Of a stretch of DNA of 64,000 nucleotides, positions 32,935 to 41,347 are shown piece by piece (position 1 is the first letter of the stretch; each line of letters opens with the position of its first letter). A model generated the notes under the pieces. The model was not told the DNA's origin, searched no databases, and saw nothing but the letters and a program-made list of their open reading frames with translations. This DNA is from JBFWVD01 sp050246915 (GTDB taxonomy: Bacteria > Actinomycetota > Acidimicrobiia > Acidimicrobiales > Ilumatobacteraceae), in NCBI GenBank assembly GCA_050246915.1, contig JBFWVD010000023.1:11232-75231 (forward strand), read 5' to 3'. A program made the translations under genes and the position numbers.

Positions 32935-34317
32935 TCAGCTTCGCTCGACGTTGGTCAGATCGAGCACGTCGGCGATCTCGACATCGTGCAGCCCTTCGGA
33001 GGCCAACGCCTCGACGAGTGACACCGAGCGATCGACCATGGCCAGTGCGACCGACGCCGCCCGGTCATAACCGATGACCGGGGCGAGTGCGGTCACCAAC
33101 GCCGACGAGCGGTCGGCCAGGTCGCGCATGCGGGCAGCGTCGACCGCGATCGCGGCGATGCACCTGGTGTGCAACAAGGACACTGCGGTGGCGAGCAGAT
33201 CGATCGATGACAACAACGCCACGCCCATCACAGGCATGGCGGTGTTCAACTGCAGCGTGGAAGCGGTGGACCCGAACGTGATGGTGGCGTCGTTGCCCAC
33301 GATCCGGGCGACCACCTGTTGCGCCATCTCGCACATCACCGGGTTCACCTTGCCGGGCATGATCGAACTACCGGGCTGCAGCGCGGGCAATCGGAGTTCG
33401 CCGAGCCCGCCATGGGGCCCAGAGCCGAGGAGACGCAGATCACCGGCGATCTTGTGCAGTGACAGGGCCGCCACCTTCACCGCACCGCTCATCTCGAGCA
33501 CCGCATCTTGCGTCGATTGCGCCTCGAAATGGTTGATGGCCTCGACGAAGGGCATGCCGGTGCGCTGAGCAAGGCCAGCGGCCATCATCGAGCCGAAGCC
33601 CGCTGGGGCGTTGAGACCGGTACCCACCGCAGTGCCGCCGATGGGCAACTCGACCAAGCGCGAGAGTGCATCACTGACGCGATCGGCGGCGAGATCCATC
33701 GACCGGGCCCACCCCGATACCTCCTGCCCGAACGTCATCGGCACGGCGTCCATCAGGTGGGTTCGTCCCAGCTTCACGGTCGTGTCATGTTCCGATGCCA
33801 GATCGCGCAGCGCCTCGCTCATGTTGCGCAATTGGGGGAGCAACGCAGTGCTGATGGACATCGCACCTGCGATGCGCACCGCCGATGGGAACGTGTCGTT
33901 GGACGACTGGGACATGTTCACGTGATCGTTGGGGTGCACTTCGAGGCCGAGTCGCTCGGTAGCTCGATGGGCGATGACCTCGTTGACGTTCATGTTGGTG
34001 CTGGTGCCCGACCCGGTCTGGAACACGTCGACCGGGAACTGATCGTCGAACGCCCCGTCGATGATCTCTTCGGCCGCTTCCGTGATCGAGATGGCGCGTG
34101 CGCGATCGAGAGTCCCCAACGCGCAGTTCACGGCGGCGGCCTCGCCCTTGATGAGGGCCAGCGATCGAACGATGGCCATGGGCATCACCGACCCGGAGAC
34201 CGGGAAGTTGGCGACGGCCAGGTCGGTGTTGTGCCCCCAACGCACCAGCTGCGGGCGCGGAGGTCGTGAGCGCGACCGCGAGTCGCCGTGGTGACCGATC
34301 AATGATTCGTTCGCCAT
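32935..34317 (-). CDS. Class II fumarase/aspartase-family lyase with unusual N terminus
   Basis: A 460-residue lyase. The family signature GSSIMPGKVNPVMCE (catalytic Ser loop) is intact, as are HPNDHVNMSQSSNDTFP, GRTHLMDAVP (catalytic His) and GSGTSTNMNVNEV. These best fit class II fumarase (fumarate to malate), though aspartase cannot be fully excluded. Residues 1-25 are basic and Arg/Pro/Ser-rich, and the usual N-terminal segment ending LWGAQTQR is replaced by RWGHNTDLAVANFP, which aligns without a gap. So the first lid region is divergent. It is divergent from the two-helix membrane protein. Confidence 0.85.
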   Translation of the reverse strand: MANESLIGHHGDSRSRSRPPRPQLVRWGHNTDLAVANFPVSGSVMPMAIVRSLALIKGEAAAVNCALGTLDRARAISITEAAEEIIDGAFDDQFPVDVFQTGSGTSTNMNVNEVIAHRATERLGLEVHPNDHVNMSQSSNDTFPSAVRIAGAMSISTALLPQLRNMSEALRDLASEHDTTVKLGRTHLMDAVPMTFGQEVSGWARSMDLAADRVSDALSRLVELPIGGTAVGTGLNAPAGFGSMMAAGLAQRTGMPFVEAINHFEAQSTQDAVLEMSGAVKVAALSLHKIAGDLRLLGSGPHGGLGELRLPALQPGSSIMPGKVNPVMCEMAQQVVARIVGNDATITFGSTASTLQLNTAMPVMGVALLSSIDLLATAVSLLHTRCIAAIAVDAARMRDLADRSSALVTALAPVIGYDRAASVALAMVDRSVSLVEALASEGLHDVEIADVLDLTNVERS

Positions 34318-34356
34318 CTCGTGTGTACTTCTCCGGCATCGGGGTAGTGCACGCGC

Positions 34357-34698
34357 GTGTCAGTGGAGCGGCCTCGATCGTACGAGCTCATCGTCATCGA
34401 GTTGGCGCGCACGGACCCCAAGCTGGTGTCAATGCTCTCGGGGGAGCGCCTCCCGTGGCGACTGCGTCGTCGCCGCGCCGTGTGGTCGGTGATCCGCCGC
34501 TGCACGCGCGTTGTGGTGATCGTTGGCGTGTGCATGCTCGCTCTCGGGACGTCGGTTGCTGCTGCGGTCTGTTCGCAGCTGTCACCGGTGTGGTGGGCGA
34601 TCGGGCTTGGCGTCGGCAGCGCGGTGTCGGTGGGGTGCGCGGCGGTGCTCATCTGGGCGCGCTTCGCTCTGGCACTGCGACCCACCAGACGCGGTTGA
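34357..34698 (+). CDS. Small two-helix membrane protein, possibly DUF3040-like
   Basis: A 113-residue protein. The first 35 residues are helical and charged (ELARTDPKLVSMLSGERLPW), followed by an Arg-rich stretch and two hydrophobic helices near 50-70 and 78-103. The layout resembles the actinobacterial DUF3040 family of small membrane proteins; the assignment is tentative. The gene's stop overlaps the start of a 17 bp direct repeat. Confidence 0.65.
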   Translation: MSVERPRSYELIVIELARTDPKLVSMLSGERLPWRLRRRRAVWSVIRRCTRVVVIVGVCMLALGTSVAAAVCSQLSPVWWAIGLGVGSAVSVGCAAVLIWARFALALRPTRRG

Positions 34699-34731
34699 TG
34701 GCGCGTCGGGATGAGTTGATGGCGCGTCGGG
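34694..34731. repeat. 17 bp direct repeat with 21 bp period
   Basis: GTTGATGGCGCGTCGGG occurs at 34694-34710 and again at 34715-34731. The period is a multiple of three and the second unit would read LMARRDE/LMARRAD in one frame, so it may be the relic of a coding duplication. It overlaps the end of the two-helix membrane protein gene. Confidence 0.6.
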
Positions 34732-34815
34732 CTGATCGGCTGCTCGCTCCCGCCAGCGCGGTCCGTCGATGCATCCAGTCGCACTTCCCGCTTCCGCCCG
34801 GGCCCAAACCTTCGG

Positions 34816-34838
34816 GAGCGATCCTGCCGAGATCGCTC
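34816..34838. terminator. Hairpin between convergent genes, possible terminator
   Basis: GAGCGATC (34816-34823) pairs with GATCGCTC (34831-34838) around 7 bases. It lies between the membrane protein gene ending at 34698 and the hydrolase gene ending at 34872. No T-run follows, so termination is only possible. Confidence 0.35.
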
Positions 34839-34871
34839 GGCGATGTTCAGACAGGCGGCCGGTCGCCCGTG

Positions 34872-35780
34872 TCAGTCGGAGAAGGCGAAGCTGCGGATGG
34901 TCTCGGCCAGCTTCACCGGTTCATCACCTTGGAGTGAGTGACCGGAGTTCGTGAAGTACTCGACGCGAAGCGTCGGTTGCCGGCGTTGGAACTCGGCGAC
35001 GTCGTCGGCGTTGACGACGGTGCCGGTTTGGGTTCCGACGGCGAGGAGCACGGGCGCAGTGATGTTGTCGACGTCGTCCCAGAGCTTGGCGAAGTCCACG
35101 ACGCCCTCGGTCATGCCCTTGCCGCGGCTCAGCCGGTCGTAGCGCCACTTCCACGTGCCGTCATCGAGTTGATGGGCGTTGTGCAACACACCGCGACGCA
35201 GCGATGCCTCGGTGCGGGTGGGATTGTGTTCGATGGTGCGGGCCAGCAGTTCGTCGAACGACTCGAAGAACTGCGGACCGTTCACGAAGTTGGTGATGAG
35301 CTTGCTCTTCTCGGCGTCGACCCCCGGCGTCACGTCCACGATGACCGCCCGACGCACGATGTGTGGATGGGCCGAAGCCAGGCGGATGGTGGTGAGTCCA
35401 CCGAGGGACATGCCGGTGACGACCTTCGCTTGCGGGGCCAGCGCGGCGATGGCCTCGGCGAGGGTGTCGGCGTTTCGCCACGGTGAATAGTCACCGTCGT
35501 CGCGCCATTGCGAATGGCCGTGACCGGGGACGTCCACACAGATCCCCGGGCGGTCGAGGGCCAACATGACGGTGTCCCACGTGTGAGCGTTCTGCGCGCC
35601 GCCGTGGATGAACACACACTCCGGTTCACTCGTGCCCCACACCAGCGCGCTGATGCGACCCCCGGATGTATCGACCTCGGTGCGTCGCACCGTTGGAGCA
35701 CCCTTCCATGCAACGCCGTATTCGGTGGCGTTGTCCTGGAACATCGAGAACTCGTCGTAGGCCTTCACCGCTACCCCCAA
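34872..35780 (-). CDS. Alpha/beta hydrolase
   Basis: A 302-residue alpha/beta-hydrolase. The oxyanion segment is VFIHGGAQNAHTWD, the nucleophile elbow VTGMSLGGLTTIRLA (Ser), and the C-terminal His is in FTNSGHSLQGDEP. GVDVPGHGHSQW-type sequence (CVDVPGHGHSQW) precedes the elbow. Esterase, epoxide hydrolase and C-C hydrolase members all share these features, so the substrate is unknown. It is divergent from the dienelactone hydrolase. Confidence 0.85.
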   Translation of the reverse strand: MGVAVKAYDEFSMFQDNATEYGVAWKGAPTVRRTEVDTSGGRISALVWGTSEPECVFIHGGAQNAHTWDTVMLALDRPGICVDVPGHGHSQWRDDGDYSPWRNADTLAEAIAALAPQAKVVTGMSLGGLTTIRLASAHPHIVRRAVIVDVTPGVDAEKSKLITNFVNGPQFFESFDELLARTIEHNPTRTEASLRRGVLHNAHQLDDGTWKWRYDRLSRGKGMTEGVVDFAKLWDDVDNITAPVLLAVGTQTGTVVNADDVAEFQRRQPTLRVEYFTNSGHSLQGDEPVKLAETIRSFAFSD

Positions 35781-35906
35781 CTCCCCGGCGCATTGTGCGC
35801 CCCTGCCGCGCCACCCTATGGCGGTCGTGAACTAGTGCACCATCTCGGCCCGTAAGGTTCCCGTCGGGGGAGCGTCATGGGGCGCTGCACGGTGCAAGGG
35901 GGTCGC

Positions 35907-36626
35907 ATGAGCGCGGTCACGTCCAGGGACATCGAATACACGGCGGCGGGCATCGCCATGGTCGGGCGGTTGGCGCTGCCGTCGGGAGACGGGAAGCGTC
36001 CAGGCGTGCTCATCTCCCACGAAGGCGGCGGCCTCGGCGACTACGAGAAAGACCTGGCCGTCCGCCTCGCCGAACTGGGATACGTCGCGTTCGCTCTCGA
36101 CTACTACGGCGGTGGCAAACCACTGCCCTTCGATCAGATGGGTGAGCGGTTCAGCGCGCTGGCGCGAGACAACGCCCTCATCCGCACCATCGCCTACGCC
36201 GGCCTCGAGGTGCTCACCTCCGAGGCTCGCACCGACACGAACAAGTTGGCGGCCATCGGTTACTGCTTCGGCGGGACGATGTCGCTGGAGCTCGCTCGCA
36301 GCGGCGCGGACATCAAGGCCGTCGTCGGATTCCACTCGGGCCTGTCCACCAGCCGGCCGCAGGACGCGGTGAACATCACCGGTTCGGTCCTGGTGTGCAT
36401 CGGAACCGAGGACCCGTTCGTACCACCCGCGCAGCGCACCGCGTTCGAAGAAGAGATGCGCGCCGGCGGTGTCGATTGGCGCATGAACCTCTACGGCGGT
36501 GTCGAGCACAGCTTCACCCGACCCGGCGCCGAGGACAACGGCATGGCCGGCCTTCGCTATCACGAACCGACCGACCGTCGCTCGTGGCGGGCGATGCTCG
36601 ATCTCTTCGACGAGAAGTTCGCCTGA
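35907..36626 (+). CDS. Dienelactone hydrolase family protein
   Basis: A 239-residue DLH-type alpha/beta-hydrolase. The nucleophile elbow is IGYCFGGTMSLE, with Cys in place of Ser as in dienelactone hydrolases. VLISHEGGGLGDYEKD, the acid region GTEDPFVPPAQR and the His in YGGVEHSFTRPGA complete the set. ATG 35907 is preferred over 35877. It may open lactone rings in aromatic catabolism, but no ring-cleavage dioxygenase is adjacent. Confidence 0.88.
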   Translation: MSAVTSRDIEYTAAGIAMVGRLALPSGDGKRPGVLISHEGGGLGDYEKDLAVRLAELGYVAFALDYYGGGKPLPFDQMGERFSALARDNALIRTIAYAGLEVLTSEARTDTNKLAAIGYCFGGTMSLELARSGADIKAVVGFHSGLSTSRPQDAVNITGSVLVCIGTEDPFVPPAQRTAFEEEMRAGGVDWRMNLYGGVEHSFTRPGAEDNGMAGLRYHEPTDRRSWRAMLDLFDEKFA

Positions 36627-36770
36627 GCAACACGGCCCCTGGGGATTCGGGGCCGGGCCGATTGCCTCTCATCTGAGGACTTTTGCCGCTGGAGGCGCCC
36701 GACCTCGGTCGATGAGGCTGGCAGGGCCGGGGGGCGGACTGTCGGCTCGCGGGCCGGGACGGAGGAATTG

Positions 36771-37931
36771 ATGAAGGTCGGCGCGTTCTTCTTCGGCGGT
36801 GTCGAGATGACCGATGCGGGGGCCGGGCTCCCCAATCCCATGGATCGTCGCTTCTCCAACGCCGCGTGTTGGGATGCCACGCTCAAATACATCGATGCAG
36901 CTGTCGCCGCCGATGAGATGGGGTACGACAGCTTCTGGACCACGGAGCACCACTTCCAGTACGAGGGCTTCGAGGTCATCCCCAATGGGATCTTGGTATC
37001 GACGTGGATCGCGGCGCGGACCAAGCAGATCAAGCTCGGGGCCATGTGCAATGTCGTGACGCAGTGGAACCCGCTGCGCTTGGCCGAGGACTTCGCCACC
37101 ATGCACAACCTGTCCGGTGGTCGCGGCATCCTGGGCGTGGGCCGCGGCACGGTGCCGCGAGAGATCCTCCATCTCAACTCGGCCGAGATCTCCATCGGAT
37201 CACATGACAACCCCGACCGCGTCGCCGCCGACGAGCGCAACCGCGAATGGTTCGAAGAGGCGATGGAGATCGTGCGACTGGCGCTCATGAACGAGACGTT
37301 CTCGTTCTCCGGCAAACACTTCACGTTGCCCGTCCCCGGTATCCCCGATCGGGGCAAGACGGTCGAGCAGCTCACGTTGGTGCCGCGGCCCGCCTATCCG
37401 TTCGAGGTGTGGCAGACGATCTCGAGCAGTTCGTCGGTGGACTACGCCGCAGGCGTCGACAACGGCGCAGTGTTCTGGCTGCAGAACCCCAAGCTGGTGA
37501 AGCGGGCGTGGGATCGCTACGCCGATGTGTACACCGCCGCCTCCGGCCAGGAGTTGGGGCGAGGGGACAAGCGCATGTTGGTGTTGCAGATCCGCATCGA
37601 GGACACGCACGAAGCAGCGGTGGCCTCGGCGCGCGACGGGCACGACGAGTTCTGGAAGTTCCTCGGTCCCTACGGCTGGAGCCGCAACTATCTGGCCGCC
37701 GATGGGAGACCGGCGCAGCCCGGGCTCATCCCCACGCTCGAGGAGTCGATGGCACAGCGCACGATCCTGGTCGGTACGGCCGAGGAAGTCGCTTCGCAGG
37801 TGAGCGAGTACGTCGACGCGCTGGGAATGAACTATGTGACCGTGTTCCCCATGCTCCCTGGCGACACCTACGCCAAAGCCGTGGAACAACTGGGCCGCTT
37901 CAAGAACGAGGTGCTACCGCTCGTAACGTGA
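36771..37931 (+). CDS. Luciferase-like (LLM class) flavin-dependent monooxygenase
   Basis: A 386-residue bacterial-luciferase-type TIM barrel. YDSFWTTEHHFQYEGF is the classic LLM motif, followed by TKQIKLGAMCNVV, PLRLAEDFATMHNLSGGRGILGVGRGTV-type sequence (VGRGTV), and VGTAEEVASQVSEYV near the end. GGAGG lies 5 bases before ATG 36771. It uses FMNH2 or F420H2 with O2. A sugar-acid kinase gene begins 21 bp after its stop, so it may belong to the following operon. Confidence 0.88.
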   Translation: MKVGAFFFGGVEMTDAGAGLPNPMDRRFSNAACWDATLKYIDAAVAADEMGYDSFWTTEHHFQYEGFEVIPNGILVSTWIAARTKQIKLGAMCNVVTQWNPLRLAEDFATMHNLSGGRGILGVGRGTVPREILHLNSAEISIGSHDNPDRVAADERNREWFEEAMEIVRLALMNETFSFSGKHFTLPVPGIPDRGKTVEQLTLVPRPAYPFEVWQTISSSSSVDYAAGVDNGAVFWLQNPKLVKRAWDRYADVYTAASGQELGRGDKRMLVLQIRIEDTHEAAVASARDGHDEFWKFLGPYGWSRNYLAADGRPAQPGLIPTLEESMAQRTILVGTAEEVASQVSEYVDALGMNYVTVFPMLPGDTYAKAVEQLGRFKNEVLPLVT

Positions 37932-37952
37932 GGTGATGGCGCCGGTGATCAC

Positions 37953-39083
37953 GTGCTCGTAGCAGCCGACGATCGCACTGGCGCGCTGGAAACCGCGGGA
38001 GCGATCGCCGATCGCATCGGCCGCACTGTGCGGATGGTCGTGCACGGTACGGCCGAGCTGTCGGGTCTCGGGGACGACGTCATCGTCGTCGATCTGGGCA
38101 GCAGGCATCTGACCGCGCCTGATGCGGCGCTCCGATCGGCGCAGTGCCCGACCACGCGGCCGGCTGGTCACAAGATCGATTCGATGCTGCGCGGCAACTG
38201 GGCTGCCGAGGTGTTGGTGCGCTCGGCGCGCGTGCTGGTGGTCCCGGCGTTGCCCGCAGCGCGTCGGGTGTGCCGGGGCGGTGTCGTGTTCGATGGTGAT
38301 GTGCCGGTCGCACTCGGCGCGGCTGGCCGTGATGCTCGGGACGCAATACGTTCCTCGCGTCCAGCCGATCACCTGCGAGGGGCAGGCGCAATTGAGGTTG
38401 ACGAGTTGCCCGATGCCGGAGCGCTCGAGCAATGGTTGGCCGGCTCCGGCCCGTGCGCGGTCATGGATGCGTCGAGTGATGATGATCTCGAGGCGATTGC
38501 TCATCTCTGGTCGGCGTGTGCCGAGGTGCTCCTGGCCGGGACCTCGGCCATGTTGGGAGCGGGTGCGGCCGCTGTGCTCGGCTCCTCCTCTGTGCCACAA
38601 CCGCCGCTGCCTCTGCCTGCTCCCGTGCTGCCCGCTCCACTGCTGCTGGTGTGCGGCAGCTTGCATGAAGGAGCGCGAACCGAGATCGCCGCGTTGGCCG
38701 CCGATGGTGTGGCTGTGGGAACGCTCGGGGATCGGGCCGAGCTGCCCCGAGCAGTCCGTGACGCGTTGGCCGCTGGGCGTCCGGCGGTGTTGACCACCGA
38801 GGTGCCGAGGCAGTTGCCGGTGTCGTCACGCGATGCTGAAGCCCTGGCATCGCTCCTGGCGGCCGCGGCCAACACGGTTGCCGTCGGCACGTTGATCGTC
38901 ATCGGTGGGGACAGCGCGGCGATGATCCTGGGCGACGCCGAGCGATGGGTGGGCGGGTTGCTGGCGCCGGGGACACCGTGGTGCCCGCCGACCGTCGACA
39001 CACCGATGATCGTGACGCGCGCTGGTGGCCTCGGGTCGGCGATGACGCTCCGGGATCTGGTGTTGGGCAGGATGGAGTCATGA
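37953..39083 (+). CDS. Four-carbon acid sugar kinase family protein (OtnK/DtnK, DUF1537)
   Basis: A 376-residue protein with N-terminal LVAADDRTGALETAGAIADR and HKIDSMLRGNWAAEV, both hallmarks of DUF1537 kinases that phosphorylate threonate or erythronate. The C-terminal nucleotide-binding part includes LIVIGGDSAAMIL and TRAGGLGSAMTL. The start is GTG. The family is usually about 400-430 residues, so this one is short in the middle. Its stop overlaps the PdxA-like start (ATGA), the known kinase/PdxA2 pairing for four-carbon acid sugars. Confidence 0.85.
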   Translation: MLVAADDRTGALETAGAIADRIGRTVRMVVHGTAELSGLGDDVIVVDLGSRHLTAPDAALRSAQCPTTRPAGHKIDSMLRGNWAAEVLVRSARVLVVPALPAARRVCRGGVVFDGDVPVALGAAGRDARDAIRSSRPADHLRGAGAIEVDELPDAGALEQWLAGSGPCAVMDASSDDDLEAIAHLWSACAEVLLAGTSAMLGAGAAAVLGSSSVPQPPLPLPAPVLPAPLLLVCGSLHEGARTEIAALAADGVAVGTLGDRAELPRAVRDALAAGRPAVLTTEVPRQLPVSSRDAEALASLLAAAANTVAVGTLIVIGGDSAAMILGDAERWVGGLLAPGTPWCPPTVDTPMIVTRAGGLGSAMTLRDLVLGRMES

Positions 39084-40066
39084 CAGCGCCACTCGCCATC
39101 ACGATGGGTGATCCTTCGGGGGTCGGACCCGAGATCGTGTTGCGCCGCTTCGCTGCCGGCGGACTCGGAGACGATGTGGTGGTGTACGGAGACGCCGACA
39201 TCTTGCGGGCCGGAGCCGCGCTGCTCGGGCTCGATGTCTCGGTCATCGCCGTTGAAGATCCTCGGGCCACCACGACGGGCCGCCTGACCGTGGTGGACCT
39301 CGGATGCCTCGGCGCGTCGGATCATCGGCCAGGCCAACTCGATGCCGCGTCAGGCGCGGCGGCTCGGGCCTATGTGGAGCGGGCGACGCTCGACGCGCTG
39401 GCGGGTCGCAACGGTGGACTCGTGACCATGCCGATGAACAAGGAAGCCACCCAGCTGTCCGATCCGGGATTCGTTGGACACACCGAGTTCATAGCGACGT
39501 TGTGCGGCGCCGAGCGCGTGACGATGATGCTCACCAACGGTCCGCTGGCGGTCACCCATGTGAGCACCCACTGCTCACTGGCCACCGCGATCGAACGCGT
39601 CCGCACGCGGCGGGTGCTCGACGTCATCGAACTGACCGATCAGACGCTGAGCCGTTTCCTCGACCGACCGCGCATCGCGGTGTGTGGACTCAACCCGCAT
39701 GCCGGCGAGCACGGCCTGTTCGGTGATGAGGACATCGTCCACATCGCTCCGGCCATCGAGCAAGCCGTGGCCACCGGCATCGATGCCAGTGGCCCGCATC
39801 CGGCCGACACCGTGTTCTACCAAGCGGTGCATCGTCAGCGTTACGACGCCATCGTGTGCATGTACCACGACCAAGGGCACGGCCCGATGAAGCTGCTCGC
39901 GTTCGATACCGGGGTCAACGTGACGCTGGGACTTCCCATCATCCGCACTTCGGTGGACCACGGCACCGCGTTCGACATCGCCTGGACCGGTGTGGCCTTC
40001 ACCGAGTCGCTCGACCATGCGCTGGGCTATGCCCGCAAGCTCGCTGGACGTCGAGCTGCAACATGA
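39080..40066 (+). CDS. PdxA-family NAD-dependent dehydrogenase, PdxA2 type
   Basis: A 328-residue PdxA homologue. ITMGDPSGVGPEIVLRRF is the family N terminus, GHTEFIATLCG and THCSLATAIERV follow, and CMYHDQGHGPMKLLAFDTGV is the metal-site signature in its PdxA2 form. After a DUF1537 kinase, such enzymes oxidise 4-phospho-threonate or -erythronate rather than making pyridoxal phosphate. Both ends overlap neighbours (ATGA), so the three genes are coupled. Confidence 0.9.
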   Translation: MTAPLAITMGDPSGVGPEIVLRRFAAGGLGDDVVVYGDADILRAGAALLGLDVSVIAVEDPRATTTGRLTVVDLGCLGASDHRPGQLDAASGAAARAYVERATLDALAGRNGGLVTMPMNKEATQLSDPGFVGHTEFIATLCGAERVTMMLTNGPLAVTHVSTHCSLATAIERVRTRRVLDVIELTDQTLSRFLDRPRIAVCGLNPHAGEHGLFGDEDIVHIAPAIEQAVATGIDASGPHPADTVFYQAVHRQRYDAIVCMYHDQGHGPMKLLAFDTGVNVTLGLPIIRTSVDHGTAFDIAWTGVAFTESLDHALGYARKLAGRRAAT

Positions 40067-41328
40067 ACGATCCGGCCGCCAGGACCGAGCCGCGTTGGCA
40101 CCACGTCGCGATGGCGATCGACGAGCCCCGGCTCCTCGACGTGGGCGCGGCGACGGCGGCCTCTTTGCGCTCCAGCGGCGTCGTGCTGCACCATGGATGG
40201 GAGGTGGCCATCGCCCTTGGATCGCGAGGCATCAGCGATCTGTCAACGGTAGTTGACGAGGTCGTGCGTTGGGTGCGGGAACAGGGTGCCGTGCCGTTCT
40301 TCGTACCGGCCATGGGAAGCCACGGTGGTGCGACGGCCGAGGGGCAGCGGGCGGTGCTCGCCGCGTACGGCTTCACCCCGGAGCGGTTCGGCTGCGAGGT
40401 GCGCGCCACCATGGACGTGGTCGAGTTGCCACGCGGGGACTGTCCGGTCATGGTGGTCACCGACGCCGAGGCCGCGGCGGCCGATGCCACCATCATCGTG
40501 AACCGCGTCAAGCCCCACACGGACTTCCACGGACCGGTGGAGAGCGGCATCTCCAAGATGTCAGCCATCGGGCTCGGCAATCGCGTGGCCGCCGAGGCGC
40601 TGCATTCGTACGGAGTGCGGGGACTGCGCGATCTCATGCCGCTCGTGGCGAAACAGGTGCTGGCGCACAGCAACATCGTGCTGGGCGTCGCCATCGTCGA
40701 GAACGCTCTCGACCAGACCATGATCGTCGAGGCCCTGCCGGTGTCGAAAGTGCGCGAGCGCGAAGTGCAACTGCTCGAAGTGGCCCGGGCCCACATGCCC
40801 CGCCTGTTGGTCGAGGACTTGGATGTCCTCATCATCGACCAGATGGGCAAGGACATCAGCGGCGTGGGCATGGACACCAACGTCATCGGGCGCCTACTCG
40901 TGACCGGTGAGAGCGAGCCGGCATCGCCACGCGTCTCGATGATCTCGTGTCACCATCTCACGAGCGCGTCGCATGGCAACGCCACTGGCATCGGACTCGC
41001 CGATGTCGTCACCCGGGCGGTCGCCGACGACATCGATCACGCTGCGACACGCGAGAACATCGTCACGTCCGGTTTCCTGCTGCGCGGCAAGCTCCCGGTC
41101 GTCGCCGACGACGATCGCCATGCTTGGCAGCTGTGCTGCCGCGGTGCTGGGGTCATCGATGTGGCCGGCGTTCGTGCCATGCGCATCGTGGACACCTTGC
41201 ACGTGGCCGAGGCCTGGGTGAGCGATGCCGTGCTCGAGGAGTTGGGCGGCGATACCCGTATCACTGTGGCGCGCGCGGATCTCGAGATGTTCGACGCTGC
41301 GGGGCGCTTGACGGCGTTCTCGCTTTGA
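40063..41328 (+). CDS. LarA-like DUF2088 protein (nickel-pincer racemase family homologue)
   Basis: A 421-residue protein. PAMGSHGGATAEGQ and IIVNRVKPHTDFHG correspond to the DUF2088/LarA regions that carry the catalytic His and the Lys that binds the nickel-pincer cofactor. LarA racemases invert alpha-hydroxy acids. No larB, larC or larE cofactor genes are in the window. ATGA overlap with the PdxA-like gene suggests a role in the same sugar-acid pathway, perhaps racemising the substrate. The activity is inferred. Confidence 0.78.
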   Translation: MNDPAARTEPRWHHVAMAIDEPRLLDVGAATAASLRSSGVVLHHGWEVAIALGSRGISDLSTVVDEVVRWVREQGAVPFFVPAMGSHGGATAEGQRAVLAAYGFTPERFGCEVRATMDVVELPRGDCPVMVVTDAEAAAADATIIVNRVKPHTDFHGPVESGISKMSAIGLGNRVAAEALHSYGVRGLRDLMPLVAKQVLAHSNIVLGVAIVENALDQTMIVEALPVSKVREREVQLLEVARAHMPRLLVEDLDVLIIDQMGKDISGVGMDTNVIGRLLVTGESEPASPRVSMISCHHLTSASHGNATGIGLADVVTRAVADDIDHAATRENIVTSGFLLRGKLPVVADDDRHAWQLCCRGAGVIDVAGVRAMRIVDTLHVAEAWVSDAVLEELGGDTRITVARADLEMFDAAGRLTAFSL

Positions 41329-41347
41329 GCGACATCGTCGCAGAGCG

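Noticed and set aside
33785..34339. Possible frameshift at the fumarase N terminus (another frame reads ALGAQ)
   Set aside because: RWGHNTDLAVANFP aligns to the family segment without a gap in the existing frame, so divergence is the simpler explanation.
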